Shown: positions 6,708 to 15,596 of the stretch, piece after piece
Numbering within the stretch: the stretch's first letter is position 1
Layout of the letters: each line of letters starts with the position of its first letter
Assembly: GCA_947496345.1 (NCBI GenBank)
Contig: CANMCL010000009.1
Location: forward strand, 1 to 18,491
Direction: 5' to 3'
From: Actinomycetota bacterium
GTDB taxonomy: Bacteria > Actinomycetota > Actinomycetes > Nanopelagicales > Nanopelagicaceae
DNA length: 18,491 bases
Translations under genes and position numbers: made by a program
Notes under the pieces: model-generated
What the model saw: only the letters and a program-made list of their open reading frames with translations
What the model was told of the DNA's origin: nothing
Databases searched by the model: none

Positions 6708-6712
6708 ATTTA

Positions 6713-8224
6713 ATGACCACGCTTCATCTATCCGATGGAATTATCAAGGATGAGATCCTAGTTGTCGGTCTTTCTCACAAAAAATCTATGCGAGATGGCA
6801 AAGTAAATCTAGTTATTGAAAGCGGCGATATAGCACTGGATGCGAAGAAGTTACTTCCAATCTTGGCCGATATGGGAGCAACTGGAAAAACTAATGAAGT
6901 AATTAAGGTTCCTGGAATTACAACTCGCCTGCTCGTCTTCACTGGACTAGGAGAGCACAGTCCCTCTATAGAAGATGAAGTGCTAAGACGCGCAGCTGGC
7001 GCAGCAGTGCGCGCTCTTTCTGGAAATTCAAGTGCAACGATTTCACTCCCCGCAAAAAAAGTCTCATCACTGGAGGCGATCGCAGAAGGTGTCCTGTTGG
7101 GCGCTTACGTATTCAACAAGTTTCGCGTCGACTCGCTCACCGAACGTAACCCAAGTTTAAAGTCAGCCACTGTTCACTCAAAGCAGGCGGGGAGCGCGGG
7201 TGCAAAGGATGCGATAAAGCGCGCCAGCATCATTGGGCAGTATTCAGCGCTTACCCGCGATTTAATTAACACTCCCCCAAGCCACTTAAATCCTGATTCA
7301 TTCTGCAAAGAATTTACGACCATAGTTAAAAAAGCCGGTGGCGCGGCTGCGGGCCTAAAGATTTCGATAATGAATGAATCGCAACTTAAAAGTAAGGGCT
7401 ATGGTGGAATTACGGCGGTTGGGCAAGGTTCGGCAAATCCACCAAGACTGCTGCATATTTCATATCGCCCGGTAAAGGCCAAAGCGAAGAAAACATACGC
7501 CTACGTGGGCAAGGGAATTACCTTCGATTCTGGTGGGTTAGCGCTAAAGCCTGCTGCCGGAATGGAAGCTATGAAATCTGATATGTCTGGTGCGGCTGCC
7601 GTTTGCGCAGCGACAATCGCAATTGCAATGATGAAACTTCCAGTAGCAATTGATTGCTATGCACCACTTGCTGAAAATATGGTTAGCGATAATGCGACCA
7701 GACCGAGTGACATAATCACAATGTATGGCGGCAAAACTATTGAAGTTCTCAATCCGGATGCCGAAGGTCGACTTGTTCTCGGTGATGCGCTAGTCAAGGC
7801 GCAAGAAAATAAATCACTTGATGGAATAGTCGATGTGGCGACTCTTACCGGTGCGCAAGTTGTTGCTCTCGGAACACGGACTGCTGCAATCATGACCAAT
7901 AACCAAGAATTTAGTGACCACTTCTTTGCAGTAAGCAAAGCAGCTGGTGAAGCATTCTGGCCAATGCCATTGCCGGTTGAACTTCGCGCTTCACTGGATT
8001 CACCAGTTGCAGATATGGCAAATATCGGAGAGCGAATGGGCGGAATGCTGGTGGCCGGTCTCTTCCTTAAAGAATTTATCTCACCAGAGTTACCTTGGCT
8101 CCACCTTGATATTGCAGGCCCTGCCTATAACGAAGGCGAGCCATATGGCTATACGCCAGTTGGTGGCACGGGCATGGCCCTTAGATCTTTGGTGGCCCTT
8201 GCTCAATCTGCCGCAATTTCGTAA
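6713..8224 (+). CDS. pepA: Leucyl aminopeptidase, M17 family
   Basis: A 503-residue cytosolic two-metal exopeptidase that removes N-terminal residues, especially leucine, from peptides; M17 enzymes form hexamers. The N-terminal regulatory-like domain covers about 1-165 and the catalytic domain 170-503. Metal and catalytic residues are in place: K267 and D272 (VGKGITFDSGG), D290 (MKSDMSG), and D349, E351 and R353 (NPDAEGRLVLGDA). NPDAEGR replaces the more usual NTDAEGR, a mild variation outside the ligands. The C-terminal WLHLDIAGPAY (462-472) and GYTPVGGTGMALRSL (479-493) are typical. The frame is open back to 6425, across the gcvT start, but the ATG at 6713 has a strong ribosome site and gives the usual family length. 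A pepA homologue sits at the same place next to gcvT and the E2 gene in M. tuberculosis (Rv2213), as I recall. Confidence 0.95.
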   Translation: MTTLHLSDGIIKDEILVVGLSHKKSMRDGKVNLVIESGDIALDAKKLLPILADMGATGKTNEVIKVPGITTRLLVFTGLGEHSPSIEDEVLRRAAGAAVRALSGNSSATISLPAKKVSSLEAIAEGVLLGAYVFNKFRVDSLTERNPSLKSATVHSKQAGSAGAKDAIKRASIIGQYSALTRDLINTPPSHLNPDSFCKEFTTIVKKAGGAAAGLKISIMNESQLKSKGYGGITAVGQGSANPPRLLHISYRPVKAKAKKTYAYVGKGITFDSGGLALKPAAGMEAMKSDMSGAAAVCAATIAIAMMKLPVAIDCYAPLAENMVSDNATRPSDIITMYGGKTIEVLNPDAEGRLVLGDALVKAQENKSLDGIVDVATLTGAQVVALGTRTAAIMTNNQEFSDHFFAVSKAAGEAFWPMPLPVELRASLDSPVADMANIGERMGGMLVAGLFLKEFISPELPWLHLDIAGPAYNEGEPYGYTPVGGTGMALRSLVALAQSAAIS

Positions 8225-8246
8225 TCGCAGGGCTGAACTGGCAAGA

Positions 8247-8252
8247 TAGGCT
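8247..8252 (+). promoter_or_regulatory. Possible -10 element for the lpdA-sucB operon
   Basis: TAGGCT lies in the 64-base gap after pepA and matches the hexamer used at lipB (15585-15590). It would give a leader of about 30 bases containing the ribosome site AAGGAG (8274-8279), 9 bases before the GTG start at 8289. No clear -35 or terminator is visible in the gap, so read-through from pepA is also possible. Confidence 0.35.
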
Positions 8253-8288
8253 CATTCGGTAGGTTGATTTACGAAGGAGCGCGCACAG

Positions 8289-9656
8289 GTGTCCAACTTT
8301 GATCTCGTAATTTTAGGTGGCGGCAGTGGCGGATATGCAGCAGCCCTACGCGGTGCCCAACTCGGCTTAAGCGTCGCCTTGATCGAAGCAGACAAACTCG
8401 GCGGAACTTGCCTTCATCGCGGATGTATTCCGACAAAGGCGCTCTTGCACGCGGGCGAAATTGCGGATGGTGCGCGCGACGCCAGCCACTTTGGCATCAA
8501 CGCCACTTTTAACTCAATCGATATGACGGGCGTAAATTCTTATAAAGATGGCGTAGTTACAAAGCTCCATAAGGGACTGCAGGGTTTAGTTAAGTCTCGC
8601 AACATCACTTTTATTGAGGGGCACGGAAAGCTTGTCGCTAAAGATACTGTCGAAGTAAATGGCACGAAATACACCGGCAAAAATATTGTCTTAGCCACTG
8701 GTTCATATGCAAAAACACTTCCAGGTTTAGAGGTCGATGGAAAGCGCGTGATGACTTCAGATCACGCAATGAAGTTGGACTACGTGCCAAAGAGCGTAAT
8801 TGTTCTTGGTGGCGGCGTCATTGGATGCGAGTTTGCATCCGTTTGGAAATCTTTCGGTGCCGAAGTCACCATTATCGAAGGGCTTCCACATCTAGTTGCA
8901 CTAGAAGACGAATCCTCGAGTAAGCAACTAGAACGCGCTTATCGCAAACGCGGCATTAACTTTGAACTCGGTGTTCGCTTTAAATCCCACGCAGTCACCG
9001 CCGATGGCGTGACCATAACTTTGGAAGATGGCAAAACATTTAGCGCCGAAGTACTTCTCGTTGCGGTCGGGCGCGGCCCAGTTTCAGCGAACTTAGGCTA
9101 TGAAGAACAAGGAATAAAGATGGACCGCGGCTATATTTTGGTCGATAACAAGTGCCGCACTAATGTCCCAGGAATCTGGGCAGTTGGCGATCTAATCCCT
9201 ACTTTGCAGTTAGCGCACGTCGGATTTGGTGAAGGAATTCTCGTCGCTGAAGAGATCGCCGGGCTTAATCCCCGACCAATAAATTATGACGGTGTCCCAC
9301 GCGTTACTTACTCTGAGCCAGAAGTTGCATCTGTTGGCCTAACAACTGCCCAAGCAAAAGAGCGTGGATTTGATGTTGTTGAACTTAATTACGACTTGGC
9401 TGGAAACGGCAAGGCACAGATATTACGCACTGCTGGATCAATCAAGTTGGTTTCGCAAAAAGGTGGACCAGTACTTGGAATCCATATGGTTGGTTCGCGC
9501 GTTGGAGAACTTCTAGCAGAAGCGCAACTAATCTTTAATTGGGAAGCATCAGCTGATGATGTAGCACCTTTTATCCATGCTCACCCAACGCTTTCCGAAG
9601 CAATGGGTGAAGCTCACATGGCACTCGCCGGCAAACCATTACACGCTCACGGTTAA
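8289..9656 (+). CDS. lpdA: Dihydrolipoyl dehydrogenase (E3)
   Basis: A 455-residue FAD flavoprotein that reoxidises dihydrolipoyl groups with NAD+. It is shared by the 2-oxo acid dehydrogenases and, as L protein, by glycine cleavage. The FAD-binding GGGSGGYAAALRGAQLG (10-26) is followed by the redox disulfide GGTCLHRGCIPTK with C41 and C46. The NAD-binding GGGVIGCEFASVW (174-186) and second FAD motif GIWAVGDL (295-302) follow. The C-terminal interface motif HAHPTLSE (430-437) carries the catalytic H432-E437 pair. The start is GTG, supported by AAGGAG 9 bases upstream. The next gene, sucB, follows after 19 bases with its own ribosome site, so the two form an operon. Confidence 0.96.
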   Translation: MSNFDLVILGGGSGGYAAALRGAQLGLSVALIEADKLGGTCLHRGCIPTKALLHAGEIADGARDASHFGINATFNSIDMTGVNSYKDGVVTKLHKGLQGLVKSRNITFIEGHGKLVAKDTVEVNGTKYTGKNIVLATGSYAKTLPGLEVDGKRVMTSDHAMKLDYVPKSVIVLGGGVIGCEFASVWKSFGAEVTIIEGLPHLVALEDESSSKQLERAYRKRGINFELGVRFKSHAVTADGVTITLEDGKTFSAEVLLVAVGRGPVSANLGYEEQGIKMDRGYILVDNKCRTNVPGIWAVGDLIPTLQLAHVGFGEGILVAEEIAGLNPRPINYDGVPRVTYSEPEVASVGLTTAQAKERGFDVVELNYDLAGNGKAQILRTAGSIKLVSQKGGPVLGIHMVGSRVGELLAEAQLIFNWEASADDVAPFIHAHPTLSEAMGEAHMALAGKPLHAHG

Positions 9657-9675
9657 TTAAGGAAAAGGAAAAGCT

Positions 9676-11319
9676 ATGACTTTCTCAGTAACGATGCCTG
9701 CACTTGGTGAAAGTGTCAGCGAAGGAACAGTCACACGTTGGCTAAAAGCTGAAGGCGATCACGTTGCAATGGACGAGCCACTCCTTGAAGTATCTACCGA
9801 TAAAGTTGATACCGAAATTCCTTCACCTGTTGCTGGCATACTGCAAAAGATTGTTGTTGGAATTGATCAGACAGTTCCGGTTGGAGCTGAACTTGCGATA
9901 ATCGCCGACGGTGTTGCACCTGCGAGTACGCCAGCACCAGCAGCACCAGTTGCCGTTGCACCAGTTACTCCTCCCCCAGTTGCTGCTGCACCTGCACCGG
10001 TAACTCCAGCTGTTGCACCTGCTGCAAGTAGTGCGGGAACAATAATTACTATGCCGGCACTTGGCGAGAGCGTCAGTGAAGGAACCGTGACTCGATGGTT
10101 AAAGGGCGTCGGAGATAGCGTTGCTGTAGATGAAGCGTTACTAGAAGTGTCGACAGATAAAGTTGATACCGAAATTCCTTCACCAGTAGCCGGAACCATT
10201 ATTTCTATCGATGTTCCAGTAGATACAACTGTTCCTGTTGGTGCACGTCTGGCTGTAGTTGGTGGTGCGGGGGCAGTCTCTGCTCCAGTTAAGCCTGCTA
10301 CCCCTGCGCCAGTTGTTGCAGCGCCAGTTGTTGCAGCGCCAGTTGTTGCAGCGCCAGTTGTTGCTTCACAACCTCTCGATGCTTACGTAACTCCGATTGT
10401 TCGCAAGCTTGCCTCTGAACTTGGAGTAAATCTTGCAAGTGTTACTGGAACAGGTGTGGGCGGGCGAATTCGCAAAGAAGATGTGCAATCTGCTGCGCCA
10501 AAGGCTGCACCCGTTGCGCCAGTTTCAGCTCCTGCAGTTTCGGCACCGGTTGCATCGGAAGCACCTGCCCAACGCAGCACATCTACCGTGCCTGTTTCGC
10601 CGCTGCGCGGAACCACAGTGAAAATGTCTCGACTTCGTAAAGTTATTGCTGCACGAATGGTCGAATCTCTACAAGTTAGTGCACAACTAACGACTGTCAT
10701 TGAAGTAGATGTTACAAAGATCGCGCGCTTGCGTGATCGTTCAAAAGCAACCTTTGAAGCGCGCGAAGGCGTAAAACTCTCGTTCTTGCCATTCTTTGCA
10801 GTATCAGTATGCGAAGCGCTGAAGCAACATCCAGTGCTTAACTCATCTGTAGAAGATGATCAGATTATTTATCACGGTACAGAGCACTTGGGTATCGCTG
10901 TCGACACAGAACGCGGACTTTTGGTGCCCGTTATCCATAGCGCTGGTGATCTAAATATGGGAGGAATTGCTCGTAAGATTTCTGATCTTGCTGCGCGCAC
11001 TCGTGAAAATAAAGTATCTCCTGATGAACTCGGTGGCGGAACATTTACGCTGACAAATACCGGCAGCCGCGGCGCTCTCTTTGATACGCCAATCATTAAC
11101 CAACCACAAGTTGCGATTCTCGGCCTAGGCGCGATTGTGAAACGTCCAATGGTTGTAAAGGGTGAAGATGGTGGCGAGACAATTGCGATTCGTTCAATGG
11201 TCTATCTTGCACTTTCTTATGATCATCGCGTAGTAGATGGTGCAGATGCTGCGAGATTCTTGGTGACCTTGAAAGAGCGCCTCGAAGGCGGCGCTTTTGA
11301 ATCAGATTTAGGTCTATAG
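9676..11319 (+). CDS. sucB: 2-oxoglutarate dehydrogenase E2-type dihydrolipoamide acyltransferase, two lipoyl domains
   Basis: A 547-residue E2 core enzyme of a 2-oxo acid dehydrogenase. Two lipoyl domains (about 3-77 and 122-196) each carry the lipoyl lysine in [15 protein letters not shown] (K43 and K162). An E3-binding domain follows at about 235-270, and the catalytic domain at about 305-547 has [11 protein letters not shown] with catalytic H517 and D521. Ala/Pro-rich swinging linkers separate the domains. One holds a short perfect repeat (see 10306-10364). AAGGAAAAGG before the ATG is a strong ribosome site. In many actinobacteria one E2 serves both pyruvate and 2-oxoglutarate complexes (DlaT in M. 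tuberculosis), and the substrate cannot be settled from sequence; sucB is the usual name. The two lipoyl domains are long stretches of near-identical protein, and should be substrates of LipB and LipA encoded downstream. Confidence 0.93.
   Translation: MTFSVTMPALGESVSEGTVTRWLKAEGDHVAMDEPLLEVSTDKVDTEIPSPVAGILQKIVVGIDQTVPVGAELAIIADGVAPASTPAPAAPVAVAPVTPPPVAAAPAPVTPAVAPAASSAGTIITMPALGESVSEGTVTRWLKGVGDSVAVDEALLEVSTDKVDTEIPSPVAGTIISIDVPVDTTVPVGARLAVVGGAGAVSAPVKPATPAPVVAAPVVAAPVVAAPVVASQPLDAYVTPIVRKLASELGVNLASVTGTGVGGRIRKEDVQSAAPKAAPVAPVSAPAVSAPVASEAPAQRSTSTVPVSPLRGTTVKMSRLRKVIAARMVESLQVSAQLTTVIEVDVTKIARLRDRSKATFEAREGVKLSFLPFFAVSVCEALKQHPVLNSSVEDDQIIYHGTEHLGIAVDTERGLLVPVIHSAGDLNMGGIARKISDLAARTRENKVSPDELGGGTFTLTNTGSRGALFDTPIINQPQVAILGLGAIVKRPMVVKGEDGGETIAIRSMVYLALSYDHRVVDGADAARFLVTLKERLEGGAFESDLGL
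10306..10364 (+). repeat. 15-base tandem repeat in the E2 linker
   Basis: The unit GCGCCAGTTGTTGCA occurs three times without change (10306-10350) and a fourth time lacking its last base (10351-10364). It encodes repeated A-P-V-V-A in the flexible linker between the second lipoyl domain and the E3-binding domain. The perfect DNA identity points to recent copying by slippage, so unit number may differ between strains and lengthen or shorten the linker in frame. Confidence 0.92.
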
Positions 11320-11324
11320 CTTTT

Positions 11325-12215
11325 ATGGCGCTCGCTCAAAGAATTGCCGTCACTGGTGCATCCGGATTAATCGGAAGCGCACTTGTTGGATATTTGAAGT
11401 CTGAGGGACACACTGTGCAACGTTTAGTGCGGCGCGCAACCGTTGCTCCTGATGAAATTCGATGGGATCCAAAGACGGGTTATGTAGATATAGACGCTCT
11501 TCGTGGCGTTGATGCAGTTATCCATCTCGCCGGAGTCGGCGTCGGTGATAAGCGTTGGACTAAGCGATACAAGTCCGAGATTTTGAATTCGCGCTTGCTT
11601 GGCACAACAGCAATTGCAAATGCTGTAGCCGAAGTAAAACCACAAGTTTTTATCTCAGCAAGTGCAATAGGTTGGTACGGAGACTCTGGCAATCGCGCTG
11701 TCGTGGAAAGTGACTCAGTAGGTAATGACTTTCTAGCTGCGGTTTGCCGCGAATGGGAAGGTGCAGCAGATTTAGCCGGAGAAGTTCGCACGGTAAAGCT
11801 TCGTACTGGATTGGTCCTTGATCCAACAGGTGGAGCACTAGGAAGAATGTTGCCGCTCTTTAGATTTGGACTTGGCGGGAAGTTGGGTTCAGGCAAGCAG
11901 TGGTGGTCTTGGATCACTTTGCATGATGTTGTGCGCGCAATTGTCTTTTGCCTGGAGAAGAAGATCTCAGGGCCCGTGAATTTAACTTCACCAAATCCAG
12001 TTACAAATCAAGAATTTACCGCGGCGTTAGCGCGCGCAATGAAACGACCTGCCCTCTTTCCCGCACCAGCGATTGCTTTAAGGATTGCACTGGGTGGATT
12101 TTCTAGTGAAGTTCTAGGTTCTAAGAAAGTTATGCCTAACGCGCTAACTGAGGCGGGATTTAAGTGGGATTACCCTCATATCTCAACTGCGCTTGCGGCC
12201 CTCGTCGAGCAATAA
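11325..12215 (+). CDS. TIGR01777 family NAD(P)-dependent epimerase/oxidoreductase
   Basis: A 296-residue member of the atypical short-chain dehydrogenase group (SDR39U1/TIGR01777). The N-terminal Rossmann motif is [10 protein letters not shown] (11-20). Other family segments are [15 protein letters not shown] (65-79), [12 protein letters not shown] (111-122), [13 protein letters not shown] (189-201) and [11 protein letters not shown] (216-226). A C-terminal DUF1731-type domain covers about 247-293. The reaction is not established. The gene starts 5 bases after sucB with no ribosome site, so translation is probably coupled. It lies at the same place after the E2 gene in M. tuberculosis (Rv2216, as I recall), so the tie to lipoate genes is old but unexplained. 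Its 3' end overlaps the convergent FAD oxidoreductase gene by 33 bases. Confidence 0.9.
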   Translation: MALAQRIAVTGASGLIGSALVGYLKSEGHTVQRLVRRATVAPDEIRWDPKTGYVDIDALRGVDAVIHLAGVGVGDKRWTKRYKSEILNSRLLGTTAIANAVAEVKPQVFISASAIGWYGDSGNRAVVESDSVGNDFLAAVCREWEGAADLAGEVRTVKLRTGLVLDPTGGALGRMLPLFRFGLGGKLGSGKQWWSWITLHDVVRAIVFCLEKKISGPVNLTSPNPVTNQEFTAALARAMKRPALFPAPAIALRIALGGFSSEVLGSKKVMPNALTEAGFKWDYPHISTALAALVEQ

Positions 12216-13358
12216 CTCTTCTGCCGCCAAACGGCCGGCAAGTAACGCTCCATTCTGTGAAGGAGCAGTTAGATAATCACCTGCGCGGTAGACGTTTTCA
12301 TTAACGTGCAAACTCTTTACCATTTCTGCTCCTGGGGCAAATAATGGAAGCGCGGAGTGAATTTCATACTTTGCTAAGAAGCGCCAGTCCGCCGTTGATT
12401 TACCCCACATTAGCGCCAAGTGGCGGCGGACTTCTGATTCAGAAGCGTGTGAAATAGTTGTGGAAGAAATGAGCGATTGCCCCACTGGTGCATAACGAGA
12501 AGATAAATTTGAAATTACTATTGAGTTAATCACCGGTCCTCGATGTTGTGAATCAAGCACTAATTGTGCTTCTTTAGTAGGAGCGTTGTCTGTGGTGTGA
12601 TACCAAGTAATCGAACTCAACAGCGGCGTTACCTGATCAGATCCCAAGATCTGACCGGCGGTTGTCAGGTCTGTAGCCAGAATTATCTTCTTGGATAGGA
12701 AATTTCCGTTATTAGTAATGATTGAATTACCGTGAATTTCTTCAACTCGAGTATTCAATTTCAAGTTTTTAACTCGCTTGGCTAGCGCAAGGGGTAGCGC
12801 GCTCACCCCGTCTGATGGAACGCCGGAACGGCCACCTATAAAACTACCGATGATTTGCCTTCCAACTATTGCGCTTACACGTGACGGATCGGTAAGGAAT
12901 ACTCCTTGTAAAAAAGGTTTCAATACTTTCTGGTACAAATCTGTGGTTCCACAACGCAGTAAATGCGCTTCAACGCTCTCTGTTTGCAGTGGCTTAGATA
13001 GTAAATACCTTAAAAAAGCTATCTTGGAAGCCAACGATCCTGACTTTGGGGAGAAAGCAGAAAAAATAGCGCTACGTGGATCACCAAGGTTTACAAAATC
13101 TGAATCGAATGAGATACGAACAGAGCGCGGCGCTTCTTTGAAATCTAACTCGTGCTCAATCCCCCAACGTTTTACTTCCGGATAATTCAAATTAACTAGT
13201 TGGAATCCGCGATCCAGCACAAATCCATCTATGGCATCGCTAGCGACTCGGCCACCGGGTCTGTCCGAAGATTCCAGAACGGTGACTTCAGCACCAGCAT
13301 CTTGCAAAGTTAAAGCAGCGCTCAAACCAGCAAGACCGGCACCAATTACTACATACAT
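12183..13358 (-). CDS. FAD-dependent amine oxidase/phytoene desaturase-like oxidoreductase
   Basis: A 391-residue flavoprotein. The N terminus has a dinucleotide-binding fold [11 protein letters not shown] (6-16), the ribose-binding acidic residue E29 and the RPGGR motif (33-37) typical of amine oxidases, protoporphyrinogen oxidases and carotenoid desaturases, then [18 protein letters not shown] (44-61). The C terminus has [20 protein letters not shown], the second FAD contact and end of the fold. The substrate is unknown; no carotenoid or haem genes are nearby. It begins 12 bases after the MMPL gene on the same strand, so the two are probably co-transcribed. A TAAGTT hexamer on the minus strand (13373-13368) could also serve as an internal promoter. 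The convergent overlap with the TIGR01777 gene is 33 bases. Confidence 0.82.
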   Translation of the reverse strand: MYVVIGAGLAGLSAALTLQDAGAEVTVLESSDRPGGRVASDAIDGFVLDRGFQLVNLNYPEVKRWGIEHELDFKEAPRSVRISFDSDFVNLGDPRSAIFSAFSPKSGSLASKIAFLRYLLSKPLQTESVEAHLLRCGTTDLYQKVLKPFLQGVFLTDPSRVSAIVGRQIIGSFIGGRSGVPSDGVSALPLALAKRVKNLKLNTRVEEIHGNSIITNNGNFLSKKIILATDLTTAGQILGSDQVTPLLSSITWYHTTDNAPTKEAQLVLDSQHRGPVINSIVISNLSSRYAPVGQSLISSTTISHASESEVRRHLALMWGKSTADWRFLAKYEIHSALPLFAPGAEMVKSLHVNENVYRAGDYLTAPSQNGALLAGRLAAEELLLDEGRKRS

Positions 13359-13370
13359 CTAGAGAAAAAC

Positions 13371-15524
13371 TTACTTATTTTGTAATTTTGATGGCCACCA
13401 GATTTTTGGTCCGATGTCGTGCACTAACGCGGGTACCAAAACTGAGCGAACAATGATGGTGTCCAGTAGAACTCCAAAGGCAACCGCAAAGCCAAGTTGG
13501 GCAAGCGGCACTAGTGGAAGAAGTCCAAGGACAGCGAATGTTGCTGCCAAGACGATTCCGGCGGAGGTGATTACTGCACCTGTAACCGTGACTCCCTTAA
13601 TGACTCCGGCGCGAGTTCCGATCTTCGCACTCTCTTCTCTAACGCGGGTCATAAGGAAGATGTTGTAATCAATTCCCAGAGCTACTAAGAAGATAAAAGC
13701 GAACAATGGGAATGAATTGTCTCCTCCCGCAAAACCGAATACGTGATTGAAGACCAATGCGCAAACTCCAAGAGTTGCGAAGTAACTTAGAACTACTGTG
13801 CCCAATAAGAGAATTGCGCTAAGAATGCTGCGGAGCAGAACTCCGAGAATTAGAGTAATCACTAAGAGGATGATCGGGATTATTGTTTTATTGTCTCTAT
13901 CGTTTGCTGTGCGAACGTCAAAGTAGACCGCGCTTGTTCCACCAACTAGAGCTGATGCATCAGCGTTTTTTGCGAGTTCGCGAATTTTAGGAATGTCATT
14001 TCCCGCTTCAACGCTATCTGGCGCGGTCGCTAGGGTTACGTTGAGAATTGCCCGACCATTTACCACTTTAACTTCTGGTGCAGGCTGACCCGGAATTGGC
14101 GCTCCGTTGAGCATTGGAGCCACTTCTATGACACCCGGCGCTGATTTAATTGCTGCGGCAACTAACTCAATTTTATTTGCATCAACAACAATCTGAGTTG
14201 GATCGCCTTCTCCACCTGGGAAGTGCTTTTCAAGTAATCGTTGCCCTACGACAGACTCTGGATTACCCGTAAATGTATCCACCGTTCCGATTCCATCGGC
14301 CTTCAAAGTTGTCGAAGTTAAGGCAAAACCTAACAAAACAATTCCGGTAATCACCCAAGATTTACGCGGATTGCGACCAATTCCAGCGGCTATCTTTGAC
14401 CAAGAGCCCGACATGACGTGATCATCTCCATCATTTTTTGGAATGCGTGGCCAGAAGATCCATCGACCAAAAATTAAGAGCAAAGCAGGTAGCAGAGTTA
14501 AAATCGTAATCATCGACACAACGATTCCGATTGCTCCGATCGGACCAAGGCCGGCGGTATTGGTTAACTGGCTAAAGAGCAGCACCATAAGTGAAATCGC
14601 AACGGTTGATCCAGAAGCAAGAATTGGCTCCCAAACGCCTTTATATGCAGCGCGCATCGCGATAAATCTGTTATCAGTGAAATGCAATTCTTCGCGATAG
14701 CGCGCTATTAATAAGAGTGCATAATCTGTTGCCGCACCAATAACTAGTACGGAGAGAATTCCTTGCGACTGTCCGTCAACATCAATTATGTCGTTCTTTG
14801 CAAGTAAATAAACGATTCCACCGGCAGTCGATAGCGCGAATAGAGATGAAAGCAGAGGAATGATCCATAGAATCGGAGAACGGTATACAACGATCAAGAT
14901 GACCGCGACAACGCCGAGCGTAGTTAGCAACAGCTTAGAGTCAATGTCTCCGAATGCTCCAAACAAGTCGCCTAACAATCCACCAGGACCGGTGACATAT
15001 GGTTCGAAACCATTGGCTACGGCTATCGGCTTAATATCCTCACGCAGCGCTTCAATTACTGCAGGAAGAACTGGATCATCATTCGGTAGTAATTTAGAAA
15101 TCGCATTTCCATCTAATGGAATATTTGCTAATAACGCTTTACCGTCTTGAGCAGGAAATACCGAAATCACTTGTTCTGGCGCTAAATAATCACCGATTTT
15201 TGCAGATGTACCAGCCAAAGTTAAATCACCAATTTTGGAAACGTGATCACTCACTGCCTTTATCGTTGCCGGCGTAAAGCTGCCTTCAAAAAGTATGAGT
15301 GCTGGGAAATTAAAAGAATCTTGTGTCGAGAAATTCTTAATCTCATCCGCAGCTAAGGTTGCTTCAGCGCCTTTCGGTAGAAATGAAGAATTGTTATTTT
15401 CTTGAACCGAAGTTAACTTTCCAAATAGCGGCCCGAATACGCCGGTAATAATGAACCAAGCGATCACCACCAACATTGCTATGGCATAAGGTTTACGATT
15501 CTTTTGGGCACGTTGCATAGTCAC
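13371..15524 (-). CDS. MMPL/RND family membrane transporter
   Basis: A 717-residue polytopic membrane protein of the MMPL branch of the RND superfamily, proton-driven exporters of lipids and other hydrophobic molecules. It has the duplicated layout: one membrane segment (14-34), a periplasmic loop of about 150 residues, a bundle with the proton-relay motif GAATDYALLLIARYREE (263-279, D267/Y268), then a second loop and a bundle with GIDYNIFLMTRVREES (617-632, D619/Y620). The length suits small actinobacterial MMPL proteins rather than the near 950-residue mycobacterial MmpL3. Start: GTG at 15524 is given because GAAAGG lies about 10 bases upstream; ATG at 15518, two codons in, is an alternative. 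Cargo is unknown. It is divergent from lipB across a palindromic promoter region and leads a two-gene operon with the oxidoreductase. Confidence 0.92.
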   Translation of the reverse strand: MTMQRAQKNRKPYAIAMLVVIAWFIITGVFGPLFGKLTSVQENNNSSFLPKGAEATLAADEIKNFSTQDSFNFPALILFEGSFTPATIKAVSDHVSKIGDLTLAGTSAKIGDYLAPEQVISVFPAQDGKALLANIPLDGNAISKLLPNDDPVLPAVIEALREDIKPIAVANGFEPYVTGPGGLLGDLFGAFGDIDSKLLLTTLGVVAVILIVVYRSPILWIIPLLSSLFALSTAGGIVYLLAKNDIIDVDGQSQGILSVLVIGAATDYALLLIARYREELHFTDNRFIAMRAAYKGVWEPILASGSTVAISLMVLLFSQLTNTAGLGPIGAIGIVVSMITILTLLPALLLIFGRWIFWPRIPKNDGDDHVMSGSWSKIAAGIGRNPRKSWVITGIVLLGFALTSTTLKADGIGTVDTFTGNPESVVGQRLLEKHFPGGEGDPTQIVVDANKIELVAAAIKSAPGVIEVAPMLNGAPIPGQPAPEVKVVNGRAILNVTLATAPDSVEAGNDIPKIRELAKNADASALVGGTSAVYFDVRTANDRDNKTIIPIILLVITLILGVLLRSILSAILLLGTVVLSYFATLGVCALVFNHVFGFAGGDNSFPLFAFIFLVALGIDYNIFLMTRVREESAKIGTRAGVIKGVTVTGAVITSAGIVLAATFAVLGLLPLVPLAQLGFAVAFGVLLDTIIVRSVLVPALVHDIGPKIWWPSKLQNK

Positions 15525-15572
15525 GATAGAAGGGCCTTTCGGGCTTTAGTTCAAGCAGATTTCGCTAGGAGT

Positions 15573-15592
15573 ACAGCCTACCTTTAGGCTGT
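15573..15592. promoter_or_regulatory. Palindrome forming back-to-back -10 elements for MMPL gene and lipB
   Basis: ACAGCCTA (15573-15580) and TAGGCTGT (15585-15592) are perfect 8-base inverted arms around CCTT. On the plus strand TAGGCT (15585-15590) is 6 bases before GTG 15597 of lipB. On the minus strand the same TAGGCT (15580-15575) points at the MMPL gene and would leave a leader of about 40-45 bases carrying its GAAAGG ribosome site. The element therefore reads as a symmetric bidirectional promoter; it could also be an operator. Promoter activity is inferred. Confidence 0.5.
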
Positions 15593-15596
15593 GTCC

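Noticed and set aside
6425..6712. N-terminal extension of pepA by 96 codons back into gcvT.
   Set aside because: The extension is antisense to the gcvT coding region, and a strong ribosome site AGGGAG precedes the ATG at 6713, which gives the normal family length.
10383..10700. Long open frame opposite the sucB coding region.
   Set aside because: It is Thr/Ala-rich low-complexity protein produced by reading the complement of the Ala/Pro linker and adjacent codons. It has no domain-like features and no start signals.
13414..15150. Open frames on the plus strand opposite the MMPL gene.
   Set aside because: The MMPL protein has clear duplicated family motifs throughout, and the plus-strand frames are unpatterned complements of hydrophobic codons.
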